Assembly (NCBI GenBank): GCA_009728235.1
Contig: WNZI01000021.1
Span: 1 to 51,320 of the forward strand
Reading direction: 5' to 3'
DNA: 51,320 nt
Origin: Vibrio cholerae
GTDB taxonomy: Bacteria > Actinomycetota > Actinomycetes > Actinomycetales > Micrococcaceae
Numbering within the stretch: position 1 is the first letter of the stretch; every line of letters starts with the position of its first letter. Below are positions 8,801 to 16,831 of the stretch, piece after piece. The position numbers and the translations under genes are program-made. The notes under the pieces are model-generated. The model was not told where the DNA came from. It ran no database searches and saw nothing but the letters and a program-made list of their open reading frames with translations.

Positions 8801-11478
8801 GGACTCCCAAACCCCACCAGCGTGCCGCCGTGGCGCGCATGATTTCCGAGCCGTCGGTGGGACTCTTCCACGAGGTCGGAGCAGGCAAGACCGCTGAGAT
8901 GGTCATGGGTTCAATGGAGCTGCGGCGACTCGGCATGGCGCGCAAGCCCGCGATCGTCGTACCTAACCACATGCTCGACCAGTTCGCCCGCGAATGGCTG
9001 CAGATCTACCCCCAGGCGCAGATCCTCGCCGCGTCGTCCGCCGACCTCGCCGGCGACAAGCGCCGACAGTTTGTGGCGCGTGCGGCCGCGAATGACTGGG
9101 ACGCAGTGATCATGACCCGCACCGCGTTCGAGCGCATCCCGCTCTCTGCCGAGTCCGAGTCCGAGTACCTCACCCGTGAGGTTGACCGGAAGCGCCAGGA
9201 GATTCTGGCGGCGAAGGAACGAGCCCTCGCAAGCGGCAACAAGGCTATGAGCGTCAAGAAGCTGGAGTCACGCCTGCAGGCCGATGAGGAGAAGATTAAA
9301 CGGCTCCGCGAGACCCCCGCCGACCCGGGCATCACGTTCGAGCAGACAGGCATCGACTATCTGGTCGTGGACGAGCTGCACGACTTCAAGAACCTCTCGA
9401 CCGCCTCCAACATTCAGGACGCGGCAATCGACGGGTCCAAGCGTGCATCGGACCTCCACGCGAAGGTCGAGTACCTGCGCAGCGTGCACGGTGATCGGGT
9501 GATCACCGGCGCTACGGCGACGCCGATCGCCAACAGTGTCACCGAGATGTATGTGATGCAGCGCTACCTGCGTCCTGACCTGTTGGAGAAGGCCGGCATC
9601 AACGACTTCGACACGTGGGCTGCGACCTTCGGTCAGGTCGTCACCGAGATGGAGATGACCGTCGCCGGCGGTGACAGCTTCAAGATGAAGGAACGGTTCT
9701 CGAAGTTCCAGAACGTGCCCGAGCTGCTGAAGATGTTCCACACCTTCGCGGACGTGAAGACCGCCGAGGACCTGCAGCTGCCCGTACCCGACATCGAGGA
9801 ACGTGAGGACGGCAGGCGCCTGCCCCGCATGGTCACCGTTGAGCCGTCCATCGAGCTCGAGGCGTACATCGCGGACATCGCAGACCGCGCCGAGAAGATC
9901 CAGGCACGTCTGGTCGACCCGACCGAGGACAACATGCTGAAGATTTCCAGCGACGGACGCAAAGCCGCCCTCGACATGCGCCTGGTCGACCCGGAACTCG
10001 ACGCCCTCGTCGGAGCCACGAAGATCAGTGCGACCGCGGACCTCGTGGCCAAGGTGTACGAGGAGACCAAGGACCGCGTCTACATCGACCCGGAAACGAA
10101 AGATACGCACCCGACACCGGGCGCCCTGCAGATCGTGTTCTGCGACCTCGGCACTCCCTCGGACAAGTGGAACGTCTACGGGCAGCTGCGTGAGGACCTG
10201 GTGCAGCGAGGCGTGCCCGAGCACAAGGTGCGCTTCGCGCATGAGGCGAAGAACGACGCCGAGAAAGGCCGGCTCTTCGAGGCCTGCCGAACCGGCGACG
10301 TCGCCGTGCTCATCGGATCGACACAGAAGATGGGTACGGGTACGAACATGCAGGCCCGCGCCGTGCACCTGGTCGACCTCGACGCACCATGGCGGCCGGC
10401 CGACGTCTCCCAGCGTCATGGCCGCATCATCCGCCAAGGCAATCAGAACCCCGAGGTCAGCATCTCGCAGGTAGTCACCAAGGGATCGTTCGACACCTTC
10501 ATGTGGCAGACGCTGGAGCGCAAGAGCAAGTTTATCGACCAGATCATGCGCGGCCGACTCGATGTCCGCGAGATCGAGGACGTAGGTGACAACACTCTGT
10601 CCTTCGCGGAGGTCAAAGCCATCTCCAGCGGTAACCCGCTCATCTTGGAGAAGTCCAAAGCCGATCAGGAACTTACCCGCCTGCAGCGCCTTGAGCGCGG
10701 CTGGCACCGCAACCAGGCAGCGCTCAGCCGGCGCAAGGACAGCGCAATTGTCCGAGGCAAAGCACTCGTCGCGGAACTGCCTGCACTGAAGGAAGCAGCT
10801 GCGCGTACAACGCCCGACGTCGGCGGTGATGCCTTCCGCATGACTATCAACGGTAGGACCGTCGATAAGCGCACGGACGCAGTGGAGGCGCTGCGCACGT
10901 GGGCGGACAGGAACGCAGCAGGACGACCCCCTATTCAGGGGTCGAAGGATCTTGGTGTGATGGCCTCGATCGGCGGTCATGACATCAGGTTCGTCCAGGG
11001 CCAGGCGAACATGGTTGAGATGGGTGCGTCCCGCGTCGAGTTGCAGATTGAGGGTGCGCCGGGCGTCGCGGTGGACCTCAAGCGCAATGATGCTCTCTTC
11101 CCGACTGTGGGTGTGATCCAGCGCCTCGAAAACCAGGTCACGCGACTGCCTGATGAGGTGGTGAAGCGTGAGCGTCAGCTGGAGGAAGCGCGCCAAGAGT
11201 ACCGGGACGCAGCGAACGCCCTAAAGCAGCCGTTTAAGCACACAGATGCCCTCGAGAAGGCCAAGTGGGAGGTGGAGCGAATCAGCCGTGAGATGCGTGG
11301 AGAAGACGCCGCGCAAACGACGCTCACTCCCGAACTGGAGGAATTGAAGCGGCATATGCGGCGGGCGTTCCCCAACCCACCGAAGCCCGGCCAAGCTCCT
11401 GATGAACCCTCACGAAAGCACCGCGACAACGGCGCATCAGGACCGAGATTGAACCGCGACAGTGGGATGGAACGCTAG
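5878..11478 (+). CDS. Giant N6-methyltransferase / SNF2-type helicase of mobile elements
   Basis: 1866 residues. The methyltransferase part has motif I VLEPGSGAGTF near residue 290 and the catalytic-loop variant GNVPFAK near 354 (NPPY in classical enzymes). The helicase part has Walker A HEVGAGKTAEM near 1000, Walker B VVDELHDFKN near 1163, and motif III TGATATPIANS. Motifs V-VI (STQKMGTGTNMQ and QRHGRIIRQGNQ) lie near 1485-1515. A coiled-coil C-terminus follows. Such methyltransferase-helicase fusions are typical of large plasmids and conjugative elements and may protect transferred DNA. The start ATG has AGGGGGA upstream. Residues about 31-165 are Gly/Arg/Asp/Pro rich and look like an out-of-frame reading of the nested gene at 5969-6373, so the true N-terminus is uncertain. 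A 16-bp-stem hairpin follows the stop. Confidence 0.9.
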   Translation: MARSRKRNQIDGQATLDLDAFLFAPPEEVLDEQVRQVRAGDVEDDRSVAVRPDPGPGRVVPEAGGGSDEPGRGAAVPDRGTGSGGRDVPGEGGPAERLEDAGRGDRADGDVDAGRDGDGGRRLGRGPAGVDQIDARDSAVLQPRVSGGLGDAEVRGVGPEQPAPVVPAALEGRFVPARQDDLAPSGARARFQANVAVLRVLRELQDQDRAATVQERAVLARWGSWGATGVAEVFDETRTEYEADRAELRELLSESEYRAANRTVINAHYTDPALATELWQTLNTLGFTGGRVLEPGSGAGTFIGLAPETVTMTGVELDPITAGISQALYPDADIRAESFADTRLPTGYFDAAVGNVPFAKTRLHDPRHNAGNHSMHNHFIIKSLDLTRPGGVVGVISSAFTMDAQNPAARREIYETADLLGAVRLPSGAHRRAAGTDALTDVLIFRKRLPGEEPMSPQWLESRVLSVGDSQDAAQDVMLDASQDVARMNAYFIENPQRVLGEPMVGNGMYGSATLTVRNEDLSAVPEQLHDQLQDLALTAVDAGRGVAEREPGQIIESVAIVPAGKQLQAGHIISEPDGTFRQVDTDGSIAPLKVPATQARELRSLLRLRDLARSVLTLEASNVEDTPELAAERANLRDSYRTYVDSFGPINRFTERRTGKVNDAGADIMARVTPKAVALLRIDPFGPIVPALERFNEASQKATPAALQNERQVQPRQPIRGVDTPAEALAVTLDARGDVDLTEIANLLGVDPAAARDALGELVYDIPGEPGVMETRAEYLSGNIREKLDVATVAAAEDERFLRNVEDLKAAMPLPLGADEIEARIGSIWISADVHQEFLQTITRDPRARVDRVTGANWDVQANRHSFLARNDWGTERMPAGEIFKCLLEQKRVQVTDPDPDPESQRRILNPVETASAQEKAQLMQDRFGEWVWEDADRAIALTDEYNRRFNSLVLRDYTVEGERLTLPGLKKDWTPKPHQRAAVARMISEPSVGLFHEVGAGKTAEMVMGSMELRRLGMARKPAIVVPNHMLDQFAREWLQIYPQAQILAASSADLAGDKRRQFVARAAANDWDAVIMTRTAFERIPLSAESESEYLTREVDRKRQEILAAKERALASGNKAMSVKKLESRLQADEEKIKRLRETPADPGITFEQTGIDYLVVDELHDFKNLSTASNIQDAAIDGSKRASDLHAKVEYLRSVHGDRVITGATATPIANSVTEMYVMQRYLRPDLLEKAGINDFDTWAATFGQVVTEMEMTVAGGDSFKMKERFSKFQNVPELLKMFHTFADVKTAEDLQLPVPDIEEREDGRRLPRMVTVEPSIELEAYIADIADRAEKIQARLVDPTEDNMLKISSDGRKAALDMRLVDPELDALVGATKISATADLVAKVYEETKDRVYIDPETKDTHPTPGALQIVFCDLGTPSDKWNVYGQLREDLVQRGVPEHKVRFAHEAKNDAEKGRLFEACRTGDVAVLIGSTQKMGTGTNMQARAVHLVDLDAPWRPADVSQRHGRIIRQGNQNPEVSISQVVTKGSFDTFMWQTLERKSKFIDQIMRGRLDVREIEDVGDNTLSFAEVKAISSGNPLILEKSKADQELTRLQRLERGWHRNQAALSRRKDSAIVRGKALVAELPALKEAAARTTPDVGGDAFRMTINGRTVDKRTDAVEALRTWADRNAAGRPPIQGSKDLGVMASIGGHDIRFVQGQANMVEMGASRVELQIEGAPGVAVDLKRNDALFPTVGVIQRLENQVTRLPDEVVKRERQLEEARQEYRDAANALKQPFKHTDALEKAKWEVERISREMRGEDAAQTTLTPELEELKRHMRRAFPNPPKPGQAPDEPSRKHRDNGASGPRLNRDSGMER
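5969..6373 (+). CDS. Nested gene inside the helicase gene, unknown function
   Basis: 134 residues in the +1 frame relative to the surrounding long reading frame. AGAGGAGG lies six bases before the ATG, the best ribosome site in this part of the window. Third codon positions in this frame are almost all G or C, as in real genes of this genome, while the enclosing frame shows biased low-complexity protein here. The product looks natural: PSQYALIPDPDEWFRKLGEE, then GETYLEKVGRLNASRTQAEE. It is acidic and mostly helical, with no recognised domain. Either this is a true overlapping gene or the long frame is not translated here. It ends with TAG exactly where the helicase frame begins to look like coding sequence. 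Confidence 0.7.
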   Translation: MNKYGKFAQETWRMTAPSQYALIPDPDEWFRKLGEEAMNQVGELQYQIAGPDPEGETYLEKVGRLNASRTQAEEIVRTEMLTPDVMETEGDDSDEDLPESTRLMHEILQSFNHGYQEDLETLRSEELDQNSQRP

Positions 11479-11493
11479 GTAGTGCTCAGCGAA

Positions 11494-11526
11494 GGGGCGG
11501 GTCCTACCAATGGTAGGACCCGCCCC
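11494..11526 (+). terminator. Perfect hairpin after the helicase gene
   Basis: GGGGCGGGTCCTACCA and its exact complement TGGTAGGACCCGCCCC are separated by one base. No T-run follows, so it may act as a bidirectional terminator or mRNA-stabilising structure between convergent genes. Confidence 0.75.
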
Positions 11527-11592
11527 TCATGCGTTTCTGTGCACACGTTGATCTTGGGGGTCGCGAGCTGACGTCCGGCCCGATCCAATCGT

Positions 11593-12336
11593 TCAACTTT
11601 CGGTCGAAGCTGCATGGCGAGCCCGCCATCCCCGGATCTTGGCTTCCAACCGTGATTGGCGGCGCTCCTGTTCGAAGTGGCCGTCATAGCTCAGCACCGA
11701 CAGTGCGTTTCCATCCATGAGCCGTCCGAGCTTCTTGTCGATCTCGCGAGTCGCTTTCGCGAGGTCGTGCATCCCTCGGATTTCCAGCCACAACCGGCTC
11801 TCGAAGAACTCCCAACTCAATGTCGTCTTGAACTCGAGACGCTTCTCGCCAATACCTGCATAGGTCACCGTCGCGGCGTGTTCGCTGGGGAGACCTGAGT
11901 CATGACGAGCGTTTCCTGAGTCCCAGAACGTTCGCCATTCCTGGCCGGGTGCGAGGACATGGATGGTCTCAGGAATCTTGACTTGCTCGAGCTTGTCGCC
12001 TGCATGCGCTGCCCGCTCCGGATGGGGATCGATCGATACCTTCACATCCTGGGCCGCAGTCGTCCCGTAGTTCTTCACCACCAGGTCGATGAACATTCCA
12101 CCGGCGCGGCTCTCCTCCATTGTCACCACGACGTAGGGCTGGGCTTGCTCGGTCAGAAGCTCACGTTGTAGCTTGCGTGTTTCGTCGGCATCCTTCGCGC
12201 CGTTTGTCAGTTGCTTCTGCGCGTTGTCTAACTGTCCCTTCGCGTAGAAGACGGCGACGACGGCAACGACGAACGTCAGTATCGCGGCACAGGCCCTGAC
12301 CCAAGTCGCGATCGCTGCCGAGGTTGCGGGATCCAT
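11593..12336 (-). CDS. Membrane-anchored hypothetical protein
   Basis: 247 residues. A hydrophobic helix at about residues 12-31 (VRACAAILTFVVAVVAVFYA) is followed by a short charged coil (QLDNAQKQLTNGAKDADETR). A beta-rich domain comes next (QPYVVVTMEESRAGGMFIDL, then VVKNYGTTAAQDVKVSID) that resembles an Ig-like fold. The C-terminus is helical and very basic (ERRQSRLEAKIRGWRARHA). Its ATG overlaps the stop of the upstream small gene by one base (TAATG), so the two are translationally coupled. No enzyme motif is visible. Similar short membrane proteins occur in plasmid transfer regions, but a transfer role is only contextual. Confidence 0.65.
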   Translation of the reverse strand: MDPATSAAIATWVRACAAILTFVVAVVAVFYAKGQLDNAQKQLTNGAKDADETRKLQRELLTEQAQPYVVVTMEESRAGGMFIDLVVKNYGTTAAQDVKVSIDPHPERAAHAGDKLEQVKIPETIHVLAPGQEWRTFWDSGNARHDSGLPSEHAATVTYAGIGEKRLEFKTTLSWEFFESRLWLEIRGMHDLAKATREIDKKLGRLMDGNALSVLSYDGHFEQERRQSRLEAKIRGWRARHAASTES

Positions 12337-12632
12337 TAAAGTGCGCCCCCGGAGGATGTTGCAGGAGAATCCGACGTCGACGAGGAGCGCCGTGCTCGGC
12401 GCCTAGCGACTCCGCCGGCCTCGAGCCCGAGCTTCTTCAGTTCGTCTTCACTCCATCCGTCCTTCGTTGCCCGGACGTATGCCTTCTTGTCTTCCCGCTC
12501 GGCTTCCGCGAGTTGCTCGCGCAGCTCGTCTACGCGCTTCCGGGCAATCACCAGATCGGTGACCGATTCGATGCGCGAGTCGAGGAGTTTGCGCGCTTGG
12601 TCTTTGGTGGTTTCAAGGTCGATGGTAGCCAT
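12336..12632 (-). CDS. Small coiled-coil hypothetical protein
   Basis: 98 residues, highly charged and predicted helical: ARKRVDELREQLAEAEREDK is a clear coiled-coil segment. WSEDELKKLGLEAGG follows, then an Arg/Ser-rich tail. The WSEDELKKLGL motif resembles small proteins encoded beside mobile-element genes, but no function is known to me. It is the first gene of a two-gene minus-strand unit with the membrane protein that overlaps its stop codon. An AGGG-type site precedes the ATG. Confidence 0.7.
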   Translation of the reverse strand: MATIDLETTKDQARKLLDSRIESVTDLVIARKRVDELREQLAEAEREDKKAYVRATKDGWSEDELKKLGLEAGGVARRRARRSSSTSDSPATSSGGAL

Positions 12633-12680
12633 GTCTTTACCCTAACGTCGTGCTCGGACGTGCGTCACGAGGCACAGCTT

Positions 12681-12902
12681 TCATCGGCCAGCAGGGTAGT
12701 CGTGGAGGTACCCGTTAGCAGGGTTGTTGAACCAGTCTTCGATGTCGCCGGAGTCGTACCGGACCGTGTTTCGCCCTAACGTGAAGTAGGACGGTCCAAT
12801 GTTCGCTCGGCGCCACTGAGCAAGCTCCTGGCTTGTTACGCCGTACAACTCAGCCACGTCCTTCGGTGCAATCATCGTGCCCACCATGAGTCCCTCTTTC
12901 AT
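12681..12902 (-). CDS. Excisionase-like helix-turn-helix protein (AlpA/MerR-type)
   Basis: 73 residues from the ATG at 12902; other possible starts are 12935 and 12887. The core APKDVAELYGVTSQELAQWR is a winged helix-turn-helix of the HTH_17/AlpA kind. It is followed by the wing GPSYFTLGRNTVRYDSGDIE and DWFNNP. These small proteins act as excisionases or as regulators of integrase and replication genes on mobile elements. It is transcribed away from the mobilisation genes. The roughly 400 bp upstream contains the candidate oriT, so it may also regulate that region. The longer reading to 13061 adds Arg-rich residues that do not look like coding sequence. Confidence 0.75.
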   Translation of the reverse strand: MKEGLMVGTMIAPKDVAELYGVTSQELAQWRRANIGPSYFTLGRNTVRYDSGDIEDWFNNPANGYLHDYPAGR

Positions 12903-13189
12903 CTTTGCCCCCGTTCCTTTCGGCAACGCCGTCATCACTTGGACGCGAAGTGAATTGGCAAGGTGGAGAGGTCGGACCGTGGAATACCGGAGCGGAGCGA
13001 GGATATGCCGCGAAAGCCGTCCTCGGAGCCTTGCCAAGAGAAGGGCGGACAGTACATTCACAAGCAGAAACGGAACGGCGCAGCCGTGAGGGTCAATCCA
13101 GACGCGCAGCGTCTACCGAAAGCTCGAACACCACCCGGAACAGACCGTCACGAAAGAGCGTTCACAACCACCTGCGGAGCAAGCTATGT

Positions 13190-13310
13190 GTTTATGTGCC
13201 ATAAACGCGGATTCCGCTGGCGCCTGCGGCTGGGCGGTGACACACTCGGGGTGTGGAGCCTCCGTTGGAGGGGCGCTGCGCTGGGCCTGAGGATTAAGGG
13301 CGGGGGAGTC
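13190..13310 (+). other. Candidate origin of transfer (oriT)
   Basis: The region directly upstream of the MobC-like gene holds three closely spaced hairpins. They are GTTTATG/CATAAAC at 13190-13206, CACAC/GTGTG at 13241-13255 and CCTCC/GGAGG at 13259-13271. An A/T-containing junction GGATTAAGGGCGGGGGAG follows. A longer inverted pair TTGGCAAGG/CCTTGCCAA lies at 12955-13037. Hairpins before mobC/relaxase genes are the usual place for oriT. I cannot identify the nick site. Confidence 0.45.
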
Positions 13311-13757
13311 GTGAGCGAAGGAAGCGAGCAGGAGTCCGCTGAGAACACTGCGTCGTCCCCGGGGGAGACGTCAGGACGTACCACGAGGCAGCACGTGTGG
13401 TCTTCCCGGCGCAAGCGCATCGAAGGTAAGACCGTGTACGTGCGGGTCTCGATGTCGGAGATGGAGCGTGCGCAGCTGCTGCAGCTCGAGGCTCAGACAG
13501 GTCTATCGCCGTCCGCGATCCTCGTCGACGCCTCTCTGGGATCCGGGGACCCGGCTGTGCTCACGGTGAAGAAGCAGGAGGTTGTAACTCTGCTCGAAAT
13601 TCGTCGCTTGATCGCGACGGCAGCCAACAACATGAACCAGATCGCTCGCCATGCGAACGCAACCGGTGAGGTCAAGGAGTACGCTGCTGCAGCGATGCAG
13701 GAGACCCGCCAGCTGATGCGCCAGATCGAAGCGAAGATGTACGAGCTGAAGCCATGA
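13311..13757 (+). CDS. MobC-like relaxosome accessory protein
   Basis: 148 residues from a GTG with a GGGGGAG purine run just upstream. The first 45 residues are Ser/Thr-rich and basic. From YVRVSMSEMERAQLLQLEAQ onward it resembles a ribbon-helix-helix DNA-binding domain. The segment NNMNQIARHANATGEV matches the conserved core of bacterial mobilisation protein MobC (BacMobC). These proteins help open oriT and position the relaxase. Its stop overlaps the relaxase ATG (ATGA), so the pair is co-translated. Upstream in-frame starts as far as 12963 run through the candidate oriT and were rejected. Confidence 0.85.
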   Translation: MSEGSEQESAENTASSPGETSGRTTRQHVWSSRRKRIEGKTVYVRVSMSEMERAQLLQLEAQTGLSPSAILVDASLGSGDPAVLTVKKQEVVTLLEIRRLIATAANNMNQIARHANATGEVKEYAAAAMQETRQLMRQIEAKMYELKP

Positions 13758-15337
13758 TCCCGAACATCACCAAGGGCTCCCGCACTGTCGGTCTGATGAA
13801 GTACCTGGTCGGCCCGGGGAAGAGCAACGAGCACACGGACCCGCACCTTGTGGCCGGCAGCCCGACGATCATGGCCTGGTTCGGAGACGCGCAGCTCAAC
13901 GACCAGTCGGCGGTTCTCGCGGCACAGGAGATTGACCTCAACAAGCGGGTTAGCGACGTCGAGATGGACCAGCACGTCTGGCACTGCTCACTGTCACTGC
14001 GTGCCGACGAGCGTCCTGTCAGTGACCGCGAGTGGGCGGACATGGCAGAGAAGTTCATGGACGACATGGGGTTCACCGAGACGAGCGGGAAGGCCGCGTG
14101 CCAGTGGGTCGCCGTGCACCACGGCACGAGCACCGCCGGCAACGACCACATCCATATCGTTGCCTCCCGCGTCCGTCAGGACGGCACGAAGTGGAGTGAC
14201 TGGTCGGACTTCCCGAAGGCGCAGACAGCCGCCCGGAACCTCGAGAAGCAGTTCGGTCTCATCGAGCTCGGACAGCACTCCGAGAGGGGTCTGAAGCCAG
14301 CCGAGCAGCTTGCCGACCGCCAGGTGGGAGGAGCGAAGGAACCAGCCCGTCACCGCCTCGAGCGGACTGTTCGCTCCAGCGCCGTCGCCTCCACCTCCGA
14401 GGCTGAGTTCGTGCGCCGGCTACGCCGCCAGGAACTGCTCGTCAGTGCCCGCTTCGCTGACGGCGGCCGTTCTGTTGTCACCGGCTACTCCGTGGCTGAA
14501 CGGCCACCGGCGGGGATGGACCCGGTGTGGTTCGGCGGCGGGAAACTCGCGAAGGATCTGACCCTTCCGGCGCTGCGTACGGCGTGGGCTGACACCCCGG
14601 AAGCGTCGCAGGAAGCAGCCGAGGAATGGTGGGCAGCTAAGCGCCACCAGCGGATCGTGCACCGTGACGCCGCGGACATGACACGAGGTGCCCGGGTGTC
14701 GATGATCGGCGGTCACGCCGTCGATGAGGTCGCCGCGCGCAAGCTCGCACTGGATCTCGCGAAGGCCCGTCAGACAATGGCGTCCGTGGCCCCCGGCGAT
14801 CACCAGACGTGGGCACACGTCGCGCGTGAAGCATCCGGTGTGTTCGGTGCCTGGTCGAAGGCCACCGAGCCCGAGCCGGGACCGCTCGCGCATGCCTCGC
14901 GTGTCCTGGCGCGATCCGCACACCGGTCCGGTGTCACCATCAGCGAACCGGTGAACCCACCGCTGAGGATGGCAGGCACAGCCGCCTTCCTGCTCGCCGC
15001 ATCGACAGCACCGTCACCGGTCGCTCAGGCGATGATCATGCACCAGATGCTGCGCACCATGAGAGCCCTGCACAACATGCAGCAGAGCAACAAAGAGCTG
15101 CGCGAGGTGCAGCTGCTGAACGAGACCGTCAGCAAACACCTGAGCCTTGTGGCCGAGCCGTTGCCGGAGATTGTCCAGCCGCGTCTGGCAGCGCCGCAGC
15201 CGGCACCCGAGCCGGCGCTCGGTGTACCGCAGAAGGTTGTCCCGGAACTGACCGAAGCCCAGCGTTCACGCATGACCGCACGACGCAATCAGAACGCCCT
15301 GAACGCCGGCAAGCACGATCGAGAGATGGGGAGATAG
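13754..15337 (+). CDS. Relaxase / mobilisation nuclease (MobA/VirD2-like)
   Basis: 527 residues. The N-terminal relaxase domain starts MIPNITKGSRTVGLMKYLVG. It carries the metal-binding histidine motif GNDHIHIVASRVRQDG, with H132 and H134, preceded by a further histidine pair in AVHHG. This is the arrangement of the relaxase/mobilisation nuclease family, which nicks oriT and stays attached to the 5' end through a tyrosine. The C-terminal half is Ala-rich and helical without a helicase domain, as in mobilisable rather than self-transmissible elements. It is coupled to the MobC-like gene by ATGA and followed within four bases by the next gene. No type IV secretion genes are in the window. Confidence 0.9.
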   Translation: MIPNITKGSRTVGLMKYLVGPGKSNEHTDPHLVAGSPTIMAWFGDAQLNDQSAVLAAQEIDLNKRVSDVEMDQHVWHCSLSLRADERPVSDREWADMAEKFMDDMGFTETSGKAACQWVAVHHGTSTAGNDHIHIVASRVRQDGTKWSDWSDFPKAQTAARNLEKQFGLIELGQHSERGLKPAEQLADRQVGGAKEPARHRLERTVRSSAVASTSEAEFVRRLRRQELLVSARFADGGRSVVTGYSVAERPPAGMDPVWFGGGKLAKDLTLPALRTAWADTPEASQEAAEEWWAAKRHQRIVHRDAADMTRGARVSMIGGHAVDEVAARKLALDLAKARQTMASVAPGDHQTWAHVAREASGVFGAWSKATEPEPGPLAHASRVLARSAHRSGVTISEPVNPPLRMAGTAAFLLAASTAPSPVAQAMIMHQMLRTMRALHNMQQSNKELREVQLLNETVSKHLSLVAEPLPEIVQPRLAAPQPAPEPALGVPQKVVPELTEAQRSRMTARRNQNALNAGKHDREMGR

Positions 15338-15340
15338 ATC

Positions 15341-16095
15341 ATGCACGACAACACACCAGACGGTGCCGACGGGATGTTCCGTCCGCAGCTGCAGTCGGCC
15401 ATGGCCTTGGCAGGGCGATTGAGCGAGATGCTCGCCCGCCAGCGGGCCGAGCGAAACGAAGAAATGGTCAGGGCCGAGGGTGCCAGACGTCAGCAGCTCG
15501 AGGAACGGTTTGAAGCCGAACGGGCAGTGATGCGCACTCAGCTCGGCGCCGTTCACCAACCCCAGTTCTGGGAAGGGGCTAGACCTGAGGACATCGCTGC
15601 GCAGTACGCCCTGGCGCAGCAGTGGGAGCCGTTCGACGACATGGCACGGTTGTCCCGTGAGCACATTCACGACGAGATCCGCACCAGGTACAAGCTGACG
15701 CCCGAGGAGTACCTTCAGGCCAACGGCTCACCGGAGGTCGAGCAGGCCGGTGAGCAAGTTGATCGAGCAGCACAGCGCGATCACACCGAAGCAGAACAGC
15801 AGGCCGCGGCGTCGTCAGCGGCGACCTGCAAAACGACGTCGACGCCCAGAACGCAACCGCCAACGCGCAGCAGCTGTGGGACTCCGGCGACCGCCGCGCC
15901 AAGCTTGCCGACACTCTCATGGAACGAACCGGTGATACCCCGATCGGTCGGGAAGCCGTCGCCGCAGCCCTCGCCACCGACCTCAGCAACGGCACACCAC
16001 CCTCAGCCGCGGTGAAGGGCCGTGTGATCGCACAGCGACGATCTAAGACGGCCGACATCGGAAAGGCCAAGTCACGGGACTTCGGCCGCGGATAG
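15341..16095 (+). CDS. Mobilisation-operon accessory protein, frameshifted
   Basis: The N-terminal part (residues 1 to about 155) is helical and charged (MALAGRLSEMLARQRAERNE, EERFEAERAVMRTQ). After about base 15815 the same frame turns into Thr/Pro/Ser-rich nonsense. A neighbouring frame instead gives a natural continuation, GDLQNDVDAQNATANAQQLW then AKLADTLMERTGDTPIGREA, ending RSKTADIGKAKSRDFGRG at 16095. One added base between 15775 and 15820 joins the two into a protein of about 250 residues. It starts four bases after the relaxase stop and is probably part of the same operon. Similar proteins sit after relaxase genes in actinobacterial plasmids; function unknown. Confidence 0.75.
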
Positions 16096-16144
16096 CGCCC
16101 TGCAGAACCGAAGGAAATGGAAGAGGGAGGGACAGCCGGTTTAA

Positions 16145-16201
16145 CTGCTCCCCGGAAGTTGGACTGAGAAATTCGGTGTCGACTCCCGGGGAGCAGTTTT
16201 T
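16145..16201 (+). terminator. Terminator of the mobilisation operon
   Basis: CTGCTCCCCGG (16145-16155) pairs with CCGGGGAGCAG (16186-16196) and is followed directly by TTTTT. The loop is long (30 bases), but stem and T-run are clear. It ends the plus-strand unit MobC, relaxase, accessory gene. Confidence 0.7.
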
Positions 16202-16790
16202 ATGGATGCACTCCCGCAACGCGTTCCCCGTCATGGATCCCTTCCACGTCGTCCGCTTGGCAGGCGATGGGCTCGACCGGTGCCGGCAACGCATCCAACA
16301 AGTGACACTCGGGCATCCGGGTCGTGATGGGATCCGCTCTACCGGGCCCGCCGAACACTGCATACCGGCGCCGACCTGCTCACCGAGAAGCAGACCATGC
16401 GTCTCTACGCTGTCTTCTGGACCGAGGATCACCTCGAGGTGGAGGCGACGTGGGGGATCTATCAGCGGATCGTCACCGCGTACCGGGAACCCGACAAAAA
16501 GAAGGGAAAGGAGCTGATGCGGGCCGTCGTTATATCGGTCACCGCCGGCGTTCCAGCGGCCCTGGTCGAGATCTGCAGGGTCGGCCGGACCCTCAAACAA
16601 TGTGCCGGTGATGTGCTCGCGTTCTTCCACCGGCCTGGCACCAGCGATGGGCCCACGGAAGCGATCAGTGGACTGCTCGAGCACCTGCGCGGATCAGCCC
16701 TCGGGTTCCGGAACCTCACCCATTACATCGCCCGATCGATGCTCGAATCAGGCGGCTTCAGACCCTACTTACACTCTCATTTACGATGGA
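16201..16790 (+). pseudogene. Decayed ISL3-family transposase remnant
   Basis: The C-terminal two thirds of an ISL3 transposase, in two frames. VMDPFHVVRLAGDGLDRCRQ occurs in the first frame. After a shift near 16330-16400, LEVEATWGIYQRIVTAYREP through TEAISGLLEHLRGSALGFRN continues in the second. The catalytic segments upstream (GVDEHVW, MDGF) are missing. The conserved TEAING has become TEAISG. The right end (CTCATTTACGATGGA) is degenerate compared with the two other copies in the window. It abuts the mobilisation terminator and marks the border with the methionine genes. It is the oldest of three ISL3 copies here. Confidence 0.9.
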
Positions 16791-16831
16791 CCCCAATGAC
16801 CTTTCCCAAATAGTCAATCAGTGATAGAGGG

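Noticed and set aside
9268..11196. 642-residue open frame on the minus strand
   Set aside because: It lies fully antisense to the conserved helicase domains. Long antisense frames are expected in GC-rich coding DNA, and it shows no motif and no ribosome site.
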